Positions 1 through 7,333 of a stretch of DNA of 64,000 nt are shown in pieces. The notes under the pieces were generated by a model that ran no database searches, had not been told where the DNA came from, and worked only from the letters and a program-made list of their open reading frames with translations. Each line of letters begins with the position of its first letter. Positions within the stretch are counted from its first letter, which is position 1. Location of the stretch: assembly GCA_003132665.1 (NCBI GenBank), contig PKYN01000019.1, forward strand, positions 17,696-81,695, read 5' to 3'. Source of the DNA: Actinomycetota bacterium. GTDB taxonomy: Bacteria > Actinomycetota > Thermoleophilia > Gaiellales > Gaiellaceae. A program made the translations under genes and the position numbers.

Positions 1-545
1 AGGAAGCCAAGCGCGAGCAGGATGCCGATCACGGCGAAGATGCCGAGCGCGTTCCAGTAGCCGAGCGGCGTCGAGAGGCGATAGCCGGCAGTTGGGTCGT
101 AGTAGCCGAGCCGGTCGGGGAAGAGGCGCGTGGCGAGCGCGTAGGTCGAGATCGCCACGATCCCGGCCAGTACTCCGCCGAGCACGGCCGGATGCTCGCC
201 GCGCCGGACGAGCGTAACGAGCGCGAGCCCGGCGGCCAGGTAGACGAGCGCCCGCTGCGCCTCGAGCACGCTTTGCGTAGCGTCGAGCGACCAGAGCGTC
301 GAGAGCGCGGTCCAGCCGGCGAGCGCCAGCAGCGCGACAAGCAGCAGTAGCTCCCGGCGCCCCCAGGCCTCGCGGCCGCGGAAGGCGAGCACCAGCGCCG
401 CCGTCCAGGCAAACCCAAGCGTCGCCCAGCTCCAGCTCGTCGGGAAGTAGCCGCCGCTGGCTGCCGCGATCGCGGTCACCGCAGCGAAGGCCAAGACGCC
501 TACGAGAACGCGGCCTTGCTTGAGCCGAGCGGGGGCCAGTGCCAT
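1..545 (-). CDS. O-antigen ligase/polymerase-like membrane protein, 3' end outside window
   Basis: The first 181 codons of an integral membrane protein are present and the gene continues past base 1. The reading frame is open, with alternating hydrophobic segments (VLVGVLAFAAVTAIAAAS near residue 13, ELLLLVALLALAG near 65, and others) and the conserved LGYWNALGIFAV stretch near residue 164. That stretch closely matches FPTGYWNGLAVFVV in the ligase gene at the other window edge. This pattern fits the Wzy/WaaL O-antigen ligase family, which polymerises or transfers lipid-linked glycans in the membrane. The ATG at 545 was chosen; a TTG codon lies directly before it. The catalytic periplasmic loop is beyond the edge, so the function is inferred from the N-terminal half only. 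Confidence 0.75.
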   Translation of the reverse strand, partial: MALAPARLKQGRVLVGVLAFAAVTAIAAASGGYFPTSWSWATLGFAWTAALVLAFRGREAWGRRELLLLVALLALAGWTALSTLWSLDATQSVLEAQRALVYLAAGLALVTLVRRGEHPAVLGGVLAGIVAISTYALATRLFPDRLGYYDPTAGYRLSTPLGYWNALGIFAVIGILLALGF

Positions 546-814
546 CAACCTGCGACTATCTTCCGCCTTTGTCGACGCGCAGTCCAAGCCGCTGGCACTC
601 CCACGAGTTGAACTGGCCCGTTCGACCGGGCGCGTCTTCCCGGGTTCTCGCCCCCATCTCGCTGGCGCGGGCTCTGTCGAAGAGAACGACCTCGATGCGG
701 GGCGACCGTCTCCCCCCCTTTTTCGGAGCGGGTGGCAGAGGTCAACCCGCCCCAGGCAAGACAAGTACGCCCCGCGCTCGCGTTTTTCGGCGTCGCGCGT
801 CAACGACCTCTTTC

Positions 815-844
815 CACTTTCGGTCGTGCCCGCGACCGAAAGTG
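815..844. repeat. Perfect 12-bp inverted repeat (hairpin)
   Basis: The arms are CACTTTCGGTCG (815-826) and CGACCGAAAGTG (833-844), separated by six bases. No T-run follows on either strand, so a classical intrinsic terminator is not evident. Confidence 0.7.
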
Positions 845-887
845 AGCGGGATGCTCTGTTGGATGCTCGCGCCAGGCAGCCGATCAT

Positions 888-911
888 GGCATCCCTCGAA
901 CGAGGGATGCC
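888..911. repeat. Perfect 11-bp inverted repeat with two-base centre
   Basis: GGCATCCCTCG (888-898) and CGAGGGATGCC (901-911) flank an AA centre. The stem is long for chance, and it lies 44 bp from another perfect hairpin. It could be a terminator, a protein-binding palindrome or part of a structured RNA. Confidence 0.65.
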
Positions 912-961
912 GCCGACTGTCGCGGCGCCTGACCCACAGTCGAGGCGAAGGCGAGCGTTGT

Positions 962-1084
962 TCAGTTCCAAGTCGTCGGGGAGTAACCGTTACTCGAGGC
1001 AGCGAGGGCAACGACAGAGACCGCTGCGCAAAGAAAGGTCCTTATAGAGCGGTGCCAGCGCACGAAGACGGAGCTCTTGTTCAA
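962..1084 (-). pseudogene. 5' fragment of an O-antigen ligase-like gene with premature stop
   Basis: A 40-codon frame begins at TTG 1084 and ends at TGA 962-964. It reads like the N terminus of the ligase at 1-545: FLCAAVSVVALAASSNGY then SPTTWN* here, against VLAFAAVTAIAAASGGY then FPTSWSW there. After the stop the same frame continues as TTLAFAS, matching ATLGFAW in the intact gene, so TGA most simply replaces a TGG tryptophan codon. The resemblance decays further downstream and nothing of the rest of the protein is seen. It lies directly downstream of a broken glycosyltransferase end. The homology is read by eye and short. Confidence 0.5.
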
Positions 1085-1104
1085 GGTAGGGCCATTTTCC
1101 TTCA

Positions 1105-1215
1105 AATCGCCACGGAAAGCCGGAGCGGCGGCAATCGCCTCGCGGTAGATCTGCTCGAGAGCTCAGCGCGCCCTCGGGGCGAAAGTTCTCGCGCCAGCCC
1201 CCCAAACTGGCTCCT
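1105..1215 (-). pseudogene. 3' remnant of a GT4 glycosyltransferase
   Basis: The minus strand reads GWRENFRPEGAL, then changes frame to SLEQIYREAIAAAP. The intact glycosyltransferase at 3344-4501 ends with SWRKNFSPEVAL followed by TSLEQIYREAIEHA. The match at both protein and DNA level over about 90 bp shows that this is the tail of a related gene. It carries at least one frameshift and no attached body. A gene head of the same type lies at 7333, about 6 kb away in the same orientation. Bases 1216-1455 upstream show no further recognisable glycosyltransferase sequence. Confidence 0.7.
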
Positions 1216-1455
1216 AATGGAGTCCGAGCCCGAACCGACAGAACTTGCAGAGGACGATTCTGTACACGAGCAATGCCTCGTCCGAACGGTCGACCGGGAA
1301 TCGCCCGAGTTCGCTGACTCGTTTCGGTCTCGATCAGAGTTAGGGTTGCCTCCACGCCTGGACACCCCGGAGCAATCATTGGCCGCGCTTGACAGGTTTT
1401 ACGCCCAATCTGCAGGCACGGAACCGGGCCGATGAAGGCCGTCGGAACCCCAGAC

Positions 1456-2337
1456 TCAATCTCTAAGCGAGGCACGCAGGGCGGTCAGCGCATCGTCGCG
1501 AAGCGCTAAGTAATCGCCTCGAGGGGCAACGGCTTCGGGGTGCGGGAAGACCTCGAGGGCGCGTCTATCGACGAACGGCCATACGAACGAGAAGCCGTGT
1601 GCGTGGAGAACGTCGACTGCGTCTGACCAGCGGATCGGACATCGTTCCTGGAGGCCGTTTGCTTCGAGCAGGATTCCGCAAACTGAAGGTAGAACCGCCT
1701 GAGCGCCTATTACGACGGCTGGTTCCCAACCCTCGACGTCGATCTTGACGAAGATCCGCCGTCCGGTAATCCCGACACGTCCGGCAATCGCGTCTAGCGT
1801 AGTGGTAGTGACTTCGACCGCGCTGCTATCCGCGGACTCACTCAAGTGACCGGTTGTGGGCCCCTTCGGCTCAAAGCCGATGGTGCGGCTCTGGTCGGCC
1901 AAAGCAGCCCGAATGACTATCGTGCGGGGAGAGAGCTGCTCAAGGTTTCTACTGAGGTAATGCACCTGCCCGTCGACTGGCTCTACGGCCACGATCAGGC
2001 CGCCTGAGCCAAGCCTTCTGCCGATCTGTACGCAATACGCGCCAATGTTTGCACCGACGTCCACGAATACGTCGTCGGGTTTGAGGATGCTGTCTAATGC
2101 GAAAAACGCATCGACATCGTGACGGCCGCTCGGAATGTAGACGGCAACCGGCCCTGTAAGAAAAAGATCATCGCCGACGGAAACTCTGATGGTACGACCG
2201 GGACTTATGCGCCGTCGGATGTTGTGAACGAACCACCTTACGAAGGCCCGAAGTCGGTGAGTTGCATTCTCCGGGTGGTTCAGCGTGAGCGCAAGAACAC
2301 CTGGAAGCAAGCCGCGTCTTAACATGAAGCGTGTCAT
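1456..2337 (-). CDS. FkbM family methyltransferase
   Basis: A SAM-dependent methyltransferase of the FkbM type, which O-methylates sugars or other small groups in polysaccharide and natural-product pathways. The SAM-binding motif is DDVFVDVGANIGAYCVQIG, followed by the acidic strand VAVEP. The C-terminal KIDVEGWEPAVVIGA motif is typical of the family. Of several possible starts, ATG 2337 (MTRFMLRRG) places a normal-length N terminus before the conserved core; ATG 2325 is also possible. The frame stays open further upstream, but that part has no family resemblance. It lies in the minus-strand exopolysaccharide run downstream of another methyltransferase and probably decorates the same glycan. 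The target is unknown. Confidence 0.8.
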   Translation of the reverse strand: MTRFMLRRGLLPGVLALTLNHPENATHRLRAFVRWFVHNIRRRISPGRTIRVSVGDDLFLTGPVAVYIPSGRHDVDAFFALDSILKPDDVFVDVGANIGAYCVQIGRRLGSGGLIVAVEPVDGQVHYLSRNLEQLSPRTIVIRAALADQSRTIGFEPKGPTTGHLSESADSSAVEVTTTTLDAIAGRVGITGRRIFVKIDVEGWEPAVVIGAQAVLPSVCGILLEANGLQERCPIRWSDAVDVLHAHGFSFVWPFVDRRALEVFPHPEAVAPRGDYLALRDDALTALRASLRD

Positions 2338-2628
2338 CTGGCTATGGCAAGAGACCAGACGTCCGACCGTAGCACGTTCCCAATCCGTATTGCGACGAAG
2401 CCGCGATGCGCAGTACGTGAAGAGAGAGGGCGAAGCGGTACCAGGATCTCCGAGGGATAGGGGTACTGCGAGCGCTTCATCCACCGCACTCGAACCGCTT
2501 TCGAAGGCGGGCCGGCCGGTGCAAGTCTCACAGACACGATCTTGATCACCGGGCACCTGCTCACTCCGCAGCTCGCCCACGGTCCGTCCGCCGGACCTTT
2601 CGCCACCGCCCCCGTTTTTAGGCGCATT

Positions 2629-3357
2629 TCATTTTTGCGCCTCTATGTAAAGTGATTCCGGCTTATATTCATTGCCGCGTTTATCCAGATCTAACCCATA
2701 GTGATTCCAATTAGGGATTAAGCTGGTGTTGTAACTTCTGAGTTGAGGATTCTTGTATCCAAGGCCTATTAATAATGCGCTTAAGCTTATTCTATCGTAC
2801 ATCCACTGGAGAGTTTCGCCTCTTCGTCTTGCATCCCCAAGAAACACGTTTTCAATAAACCTTCTGAAGGGTTTCTGTTGGCTTGTACCGTATGCCTCTC
2901 TTCGCACAGCTAGCTCAATTATCTCAGCGATATAGGAGTCATGATTGCTGGCTTCAGTACTGTCGTTATCAGAAATTGCGATGTGCGATATATAGCCTCG
3001 GCAGGTTTTTTCTAAATCTGGGACGACTAGGCGGTGAATACCGCCTGGCTTGAGCACCCGTCTGATTTCCAATAAGAGTATCCGAGCAATATCTTTATCA
3101 AGATGAGCCAGGAAGTGAGAATGGTACACGGCGTCTATAGAGTTTGAGTTAAAAGGAAGCCCTTTTGCCAAGTTACGAACCATTATGTTGTCAGGTAACG
3201 ATTTGAAGCGTTCTAAGCGTTCGCCATTGACCAACAAAGGCACAATAGTCCTCAATAAACGGTTTCTCTTCAGCCGCAGGTATATAGACCAGTCAATGTT
3301 GGTCACGTCGGGGTTATCACTTGTTTTAGTCCCGCAACCAAGATTAAGTATCTTCAT
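2629..3357 (-). CDS. SAM-dependent methyltransferase, AT-rich
   Basis: A class I methyltransferase of 242 residues. It starts MKILNLGCGTKT (SAM-binding glycine motif), has a DAVYHSHFLAHL segment and then LLEIRRVLKPGGIHRLVVPDLE, typical of methyltransferases in glycan clusters. The chosen start, ATG 3357, sits seven bases after a GGAG ribosome site. It overlaps the end of the glycosyltransferase upstream by 14 bases, suggesting coupled translation. Base composition is visibly AT-richer than neighbouring genes, and AT-ending codons are frequent, which suggests transfer from another genome. The substrate cannot be told from the sequence. Confidence 0.8.
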   Translation of the reverse strand: MKILNLGCGTKTSDNPDVTNIDWSIYLRLKRNRLLRTIVPLLVNGERLERFKSLPDNIMVRNLAKGLPFNSNSIDAVYHSHFLAHLDKDIARILLLEIRRVLKPGGIHRLVVPDLEKTCRGYISHIAISDNDSTEASNHDSYIAEIIELAVRREAYGTSQQKPFRRFIENVFLGDARRRGETLQWMYDRISLSALLIGLGYKNPQLRSYNTSLIPNWNHYGLDLDKRGNEYKPESLYIEAQK

Positions 3358-4501
3358 TGCATTCTCCACGTTCGAATGGGGCGTGCTCGATTGCCTCGCG
3401 GTAGATCTGTTCGAGAGAGGTCAGTGCCACCTCGGGGCTAAAGTTCTTGCGCCAACTCTCGTTGGCGCCCTGGCCTAGCCGCTCGGAGGTCGCGTCGTCG
3501 GCGAGCACCTCAACCGCCTCGGCCCAAGCGTCGGCATCGTCTACCCGAACCAGAAGGCCCGAGATGTCGTGGCTTACGTGCTCCGGAAGGCCTCCGATGT
3601 CGCTAGCGATCACCGGCACGCCCGCGGCCAGCGCCTCGATCACCGCGCGCGGCGATCCCTCATAGCAGCGCGACGGGTAGAGCAGCGTTCGCGCCCGGCT
3701 TAGTAGGCCAGCCGCTTCGTCCGATTCAACCCTTCCGCGGAACTCCACACCTGGGCGAGCAAGCGCCTCCAAGCGCTCGCGCTCGGGCCCGTCGCCGACG
3801 ACCAGCAGCGGCAGCGGCGAGCGCCAGGAGCCGATCACAGTATCCAGACCCTTCTCCGCTGACAGCCTGCCTAGGATCAGAAAGTACTCGCCGGGCCCGC
3901 GGCGTCGCTCCGCCGGCCAGGCAAAATTACGGCGCACAACCATCCGCTCCGGATCGAGACCCGCGAAGCCGAGTTTCTGCCGTTGGAACTCGCTCAGCAC
4001 GATGAAACGGTCAACACGATCGAAGGTTCGAATCGCTCGGTGTAGTGCCAATGATGTCGCCAGCACGGAGCTGGCCGAGCGCGAGTCGCGGTAACAGCCG
4101 TGCGCGATCCCGCGCCAGGGAACGTGGCCGAGGCAGTCTTCGCAGATCCGGCCGTCGCGCAAGAACGTAGCGGGAAGACAGGAGAGGCGAAAGTTGTGCA
4201 GCGTCATCACCGTCGGTAGATCGATGCGCAGAACCGCGGGCGAGAGCATCGGAAATACGTTGTGGGCGTGAATCACGTCGATCTGCTGCTCGGACACCCG
4301 TCGCGCCGTTTCCGTCCGAGCACGTCTCGACCAGACCGCGTCTATTCCGGCGCGGATCGCGCCCATCTGTTCGTACCGCGGCGTCCAGGCATCGACGTGG
4401 TTACCACCTTCCGATAGGAGCCGGAATTCATCCTCGACGACGCGGTTCTCGCCTGAATTGCTTCCGCTCGCGTAGCGAGAGTGAAGAATAAGAACGTTCA
4501 T
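3344..4501 (-). CDS. GT4 family glycosyltransferase
   Basis: A cytoplasmic GT-B fold glycosyltransferase of 385 residues that transfers a sugar from a nucleotide donor to a lipid-linked acceptor. N-terminal domain: MNVLILHSRYASGSNSGENR, then VIHAHNVFPMLSP and TLHNFRLSCLP. C-terminal donor domain: FLILGRLSAEKGLDTVIGSW, VGDGPERERLEA, and the EGSPRAVIEALAAGVPVIASDIGGLPE nucleotide-sugar loop with its conserved glutamate. It ends WRKNFSPEVALTSLEQIYREAIEH. Broken relatives of this gene (head at 7333, tail at 1215) lie on both sides, so it may have replaced or been duplicated from an older copy. The donor and acceptor sugars are unknown. Confidence 0.88.
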   Translation of the reverse strand: MNVLILHSRYASGSNSGENRVVEDEFRLLSEGGNHVDAWTPRYEQMGAIRAGIDAVWSRRARTETARRVSEQQIDVIHAHNVFPMLSPAVLRIDLPTVMTLHNFRLSCLPATFLRDGRICEDCLGHVPWRGIAHGCYRDSRSASSVLATSLALHRAIRTFDRVDRFIVLSEFQRQKLGFAGLDPERMVVRRNFAWPAERRRGPGEYFLILGRLSAEKGLDTVIGSWRSPLPLLVVGDGPERERLEALARPGVEFRGRVESDEAAGLLSRARTLLYPSRCYEGSPRAVIEALAAGVPVIASDIGGLPEHVSHDISGLLVRVDDADAWAEAVEVLADDATSERLGQGANESWRKNFSPEVALTSLEQIYREAIEHAPFERGECNEDT

Positions 4502-4705
4502 TTACCTACTCCCTGTCGCCGAAAATAGAGAAGAAGATGAGGCGTTCCGATTCCTGGCCATTCCGCATCCATCGAAGATCGTATAGGGACATGTGAGGCC
4601 GGAAGCTAACGTCTGCAGCAAGACCACCGTTCGGTTTCTTGCTTTGTTCCGCCATCTGCGAGGCCATCGGTGTGAGTTGCTAGGACGCGCACGTCTGTCT
4701 CCCGC

Positions 4706-5425
4706 TCAGCGAGCTTTCGACGCGTTGATGGCTTCGCTGTTCGTCGCAGGAAGAAGCCCTCGCTCAGAGGCTTCCTCGAGGAGGAACTCGAGTTCGCCCC
4801 AGAGACCCAGCGTCTCGATTTCCCTGCTGTGCCCCCAGATATGTAAGAGCAATCCGTGGTCGCCCGCGACACTCACCATCTCTCCAAGCCTCGCCCGCAC
4901 GGTTCTCGAGCGCGACCACGCTTTAAGATACGCGACGGTTGGGATAGAGCGCCACTTTATAAGGTGTCCATACGTCCTCAAGCGTGTGTGGGGGTAGAGC
5001 TGAGCTGATGGGATGATCAGGCCCGGTTTCTGGCGACGACCCCCAAGGATCGGCGCTGTTCGTACTAAGAAACCGTTAGCGCCTAGAGTCGTGATCCCTG
5101 CTTTCGAAACGAGACCTCGCGGGGGAGCGACGATGGCGTGCGGCTCTGCGAACATCCGGATTTGCTCTTCTGCCCACGCAACCTCCTTCATGAGCTCCTG
5201 CATGGAGAGCTCGGTAAAGAGCCGATGCGAGCGGCCGTGATTGCCGATCTCGTGCCCAAGCGAAACGACCTCTAGAAGAGCGTTGTCGTCGAGCGTTCGC
5301 CGACCAGCCGGCCCGGTCGTTGCGTAGAAAGTTCCTCGGTAGCCGTACTCCGCCAGTAAGCGCCCAAGCACCAGGTCTTCGGGCGTTCCGTCGTCCCAAC
5401 TCGTCGTGAGGATCGCGACGGTCAC
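4706..5425 (-). CDS. Polysaccharide deacetylase (NodB-like)
   Basis: A 239-residue carbohydrate esterase of the polysaccharide deacetylase family, expected to remove acetyl groups from N-acetylated sugars. The metal-binding aspartates are in TTSWDDGTPED near residue 10, and the two histidines are in GHEIGNHGRSHR near residue 58. A later LLLHIWGHSREI segment supplies the C-terminal catalytic histidine region. No signal peptide is visible, so it probably acts on cytoplasmic or lipid-linked intermediates. GTG 5425 is the start; it overlaps the TGA of the upstream glycosyltransferase (GTGA), implying coupled translation. A 204-bp gap to the next gene shows nothing notable. Confidence 0.85.
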   Translation of the reverse strand: MTVAILTTSWDDGTPEDLVLGRLLAEYGYRGTFYATTGPAGRRTLDDNALLEVVSLGHEIGNHGRSHRLFTELSMQELMKEVAWAEEQIRMFAEPHAIVAPPRGLVSKAGITTLGANGFLVRTAPILGGRRQKPGLIIPSAQLYPHTRLRTYGHLIKWRSIPTVAYLKAWSRSRTVRARLGEMVSVAGDHGLLLHIWGHSREIETLGLWGELEFLLEEASERGLLPATNSEAINASKAR

Positions 5426-6606
5426 TGGCGGCCTCGCGCAAGCCGGCCGAGCCTCGTCGCCCTTCGTATTGGATCGGCAGATAAAGCGAGCTCGATCCCA
5501 TCGGCGAAGCGCCTCACCATCGACGCTCCCGTGTAGACCAATCCCGAAGCTGCAGCACCGCGCTCGAGGTTCGAACGAAGCGCATGGTCGGTGAGCACTT
5601 CGAGGATGCTCTCCCCATATTCCCTTGGAGAGGAGTCAGACGGAAGGATTAGTCCGTTGACTCCGTGCTGGAGGTACTCGATCTCTGGTCCGTGGGTCGG
5701 AACCGACGTCGTTAATGTAGGAAGACCGGCTGCGAAACCATCGACCAGTGCGAGCCCGACGGCGCCAGGAAGGAGAAGGACATCCGCAGTCGCAAGCAGT
5801 AGCGCCTTTCTGTCATCTTCAACCGGGCCAACCAGCCTAGCATATGGCCGAGTGGAGACGGCGACTGCAAGATCGCGTCGATTCGGCCCGTCTCCAGCGA
5901 TCACAAGGCGAAAACGCGGTTGCTTTTTATAGACGTGATCTCCGGCTTCCAGGAGATAGTCGAGCCGTTTATCGTCGTAAAGGCTCCCCAGAAAGAGTCC
6001 CACGGGGCCTCCGTCCAGCGCGAACTCCTCTCGTACCGCATCTTGCTCACTCGAGCCAAGAGCGGCAATCCGCTCTCGCAACAGTTCGGTCGAAGACGCG
6101 TTCTGCGTGACCGTGATACGGTCGGGCGGATAACCGAGAGCAACGATGCGCCGCTTTGCGCCCTCCGTATACGCGAACCACCAGTGAGGTAAGCGAAAGA
6201 CTCGTCGCTTGACAGCCTCCGAGAGGCGAGAAGCCCGAAGGGCATTCAGGCTCCCGCCGTGACCCCAGAACGCCACTCGCACTCGGCGTCGATACTGCTG
6301 GGCGAGCAGCCAGTAGTTGAGTAGAAGACGACCTCCCTCATCGGCGATCACTAGGTCTGAATTGAGAGCTTCGTCCCTGCACGGCTGCCAGATAAAAGTC
6401 CGGCCGGCGATTCGGAAAAACCTGTTCGGACGAAAAACGGCCCAGTCGAGTCTCACCGCTTGCTTTCGCATCGCTATCTCGTTTTCGGGGTATCCTCGGA
6501 TTACGACGAACTCGATTTCGCGCTCGGCGAGGACACGGCGGAGAGACGAATGGAGTTCCAACTGGTAGGACGGTACCCAGCTACACATACAGAGCACACG
6601 CTTCAT
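5422..6606 (-). CDS. GT4 family glycosyltransferase
   Basis: A 394-residue GT-B glycosyltransferase. It starts MKRVLCMCSWVPSYQLELHS, has an AFWGHGGSLNA acceptor-side loop, VGLFLGSLYDDKRLDYLLEA at the start of the donor domain, VIAGDGPNRRDL, and VGLALVDGFAAGLPTLTT followed by GPEIEYLQHGVNG near the end. These are hallmarks of GT4 enzymes in capsule and O-antigen clusters. The ATG overlaps the stop of a truncated glycosyltransferase fragment upstream (ATGA), and its own stop overlaps the deacetylase start. The linkage it forms is unknown. Confidence 0.85.
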   Translation of the reverse strand: MKRVLCMCSWVPSYQLELHSSLRRVLAEREIEFVVIRGYPENEIAMRKQAVRLDWAVFRPNRFFRIAGRTFIWQPCRDEALNSDLVIADEGGRLLLNYWLLAQQYRRRVRVAFWGHGGSLNALRASRLSEAVKRRVFRLPHWWFAYTEGAKRRIVALGYPPDRITVTQNASSTELLRERIAALGSSEQDAVREEFALDGGPVGLFLGSLYDDKRLDYLLEAGDHVYKKQPRFRLVIAGDGPNRRDLAVAVSTRPYARLVGPVEDDRKALLLATADVLLLPGAVGLALVDGFAAGLPTLTTSVPTHGPEIEYLQHGVNGLILPSDSSPREYGESILEVLTDHALRSNLERGAAASGLVYTGASMVRRFADGIELALSADPIRRATRLGRLARGRQ

Positions 6607-6795
6607 GGGCTCACCAACCGCACGGGGAAGTCACCCGACATGTGCTGCATCGAGGGGCCAAGGTAGGACTCCTCTCCTTCTGAAAAGAAAAAAGAAGTAG
6701 AACGTGATCTGTAGCCGCTCGGCGGGCAGCTCGTACAACGGGCGGCGGTAATAGGGGCATAGATTCGTGATGAAAGCGACACGCGGAGGGCTCAT
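6603..6795 (-). pseudogene. N-terminal fragment of a glycosyltransferase with homopolymer frameshift
   Basis: It begins at ATG 6795 behind a good ribosome site (AAGGAG, nine bases upstream) as MSPPRVAFITNLCPYYRRPLYEL, the usual start of a GT4 enzyme. The frame is lost in a T-rich run and resumes one base off as SEGEESYLGPSMQHMSGDF, ending at TGA inside the ATGA start of the next gene. The rest of the enzyme is missing. This is a fused relic: the head of one glycosyltransferase joined directly to the start of another. Confidence 0.65.
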
Positions 6796-6800
6796 ACTAC

Positions 6801-6932
6801 TTAGCTCCTTTCCCGAGGATTATGCGGCACCCTTGTCTGGAGGAGGCGTGATCCGAACGACCGCGGCGCGAGTATCCAAGCGAAGGCCTCGGTGATGTTC
6901 GCAAGCATATCGTAGAACTCCTGAGTCTTCAT
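6801..6932 (-). CDS. Small hypothetical protein (43 residues)
   Basis: A short frame starts MKTQEFYDMLANITEAFAWILAP at ATG 6932, five bases after GAGGAC, and ends at TAA 6801-6803 inside the ribosome-site region of the glycosyltransferase relic. It has an amphipathic or weakly hydrophobic centre and a basic tail. I do not recognise a family. It may be a real small gene upstream of the relic or the head of a truncated gene; the AT-rich junction DNA nearby favours the second. Confidence 0.3.
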   Translation of the reverse strand: MKTQEFYDMLANITEAFAWILAPRSFGSRLLQTRVPHNPRERS

Positions 6933-7120
6933 TTCTCGTCCTCTATACCGTAGTTAACCCTTGTTACGAAGTGACGGTTTATACCTCTCTCGTCGTTGGG
7001 CGGTAGTCGTATGTAATCACCGTACATTTAGGTTAAATTTTTATCACATTGCTTTGGAAGCAACGCCCGTGTATCTCCGATACTTTAGCTTCTCCCCTTC
7101 GGCGAACCAAGCTCTAGTTA
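6933..7120. other. AT-rich junction DNA
   Basis: No gene is recognised. The stretch is clearly AT-richer than the window average, with long A/T runs near 7030-7050, and separates two glycosyltransferase relics. It probably marks a recombination junction in the exopolysaccharide locus. Confidence 0.45.
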
Positions 7121-7333
7121 TTAACTCTCTTTATAGCCCCACGAACCACCTACATTTACAACTAAGTCGCTCTTGTCGTAAGCAAACAGCATCGCCATGC
7201 CATCGTAGCCGCTTACAGCCGGGTTCATGCACTTATTATTGCATCCTAGGAGCTGGGATTCATCCTCGACGACGCGGTTCTCTCCCGATGCGGCTCCGGA
7301 GAGGTATTGAGAGTGGAGAACGAGAATGCGCAT
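7121..7333 (-). pseudogene. Glycosyltransferase head fused to unrelated sequence
   Basis: From ATG 7333 the first 29 codons read MRILVLHSQYLSGAASGENR then VVEDESQLL, nearly the same as the start of the intact GT4 enzyme at 4501. After codon 29 the homology stops abruptly and the frame continues for about 40 codons into AT-rich sequence (NPAVSGYDGMAMLFAYDKSD) until TAA 7121. The start overlaps the TGA of the flippase by one base, as expected for an operon gene. This is the surviving head of a glycosyltransferase broken near 7246. A tail of the same type survives at 1105-1215. Confidence 0.7.

Larger units (their letters stand above)
546..961. other. Non-coding or decayed stretch with two perfect hairpins
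   Basis: No convincing gene is visible. Open frames exist on several frames, but they lack domain-like sequence and a clear start. The stretch carries two perfect inverted repeats (815-844 and 888-911). On the minus strand it follows a broken polymerase fragment, so it may be eroded coding DNA from that gene. Confidence 0.5.

Noticed and set aside
539-1435. Long plus-strand open frame (298 codons) opposite the decayed sugar-gene fragments
   Set aside because: Composition is arginine/serine/proline-rich with no domain or ribosome site. The minus strand carries recognisable glycosyltransferase and ligase fragments over the same bases.
2334-2627. 97-codon minus-strand frame between the two methyltransferases
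   Set aside because: No ribosome site or family resemblance. It overlaps the open N-terminal extension of the FkbM frame; most likely non-coding.
6995-7012. GGCGGTAG resembling the RfaH ops/JUMPstart element of enterobacterial sugar operons
   Set aside because: It lies in AT-rich junction DNA on the strand opposite the operon, and RfaH/ops control is not expected in this kind of genome.
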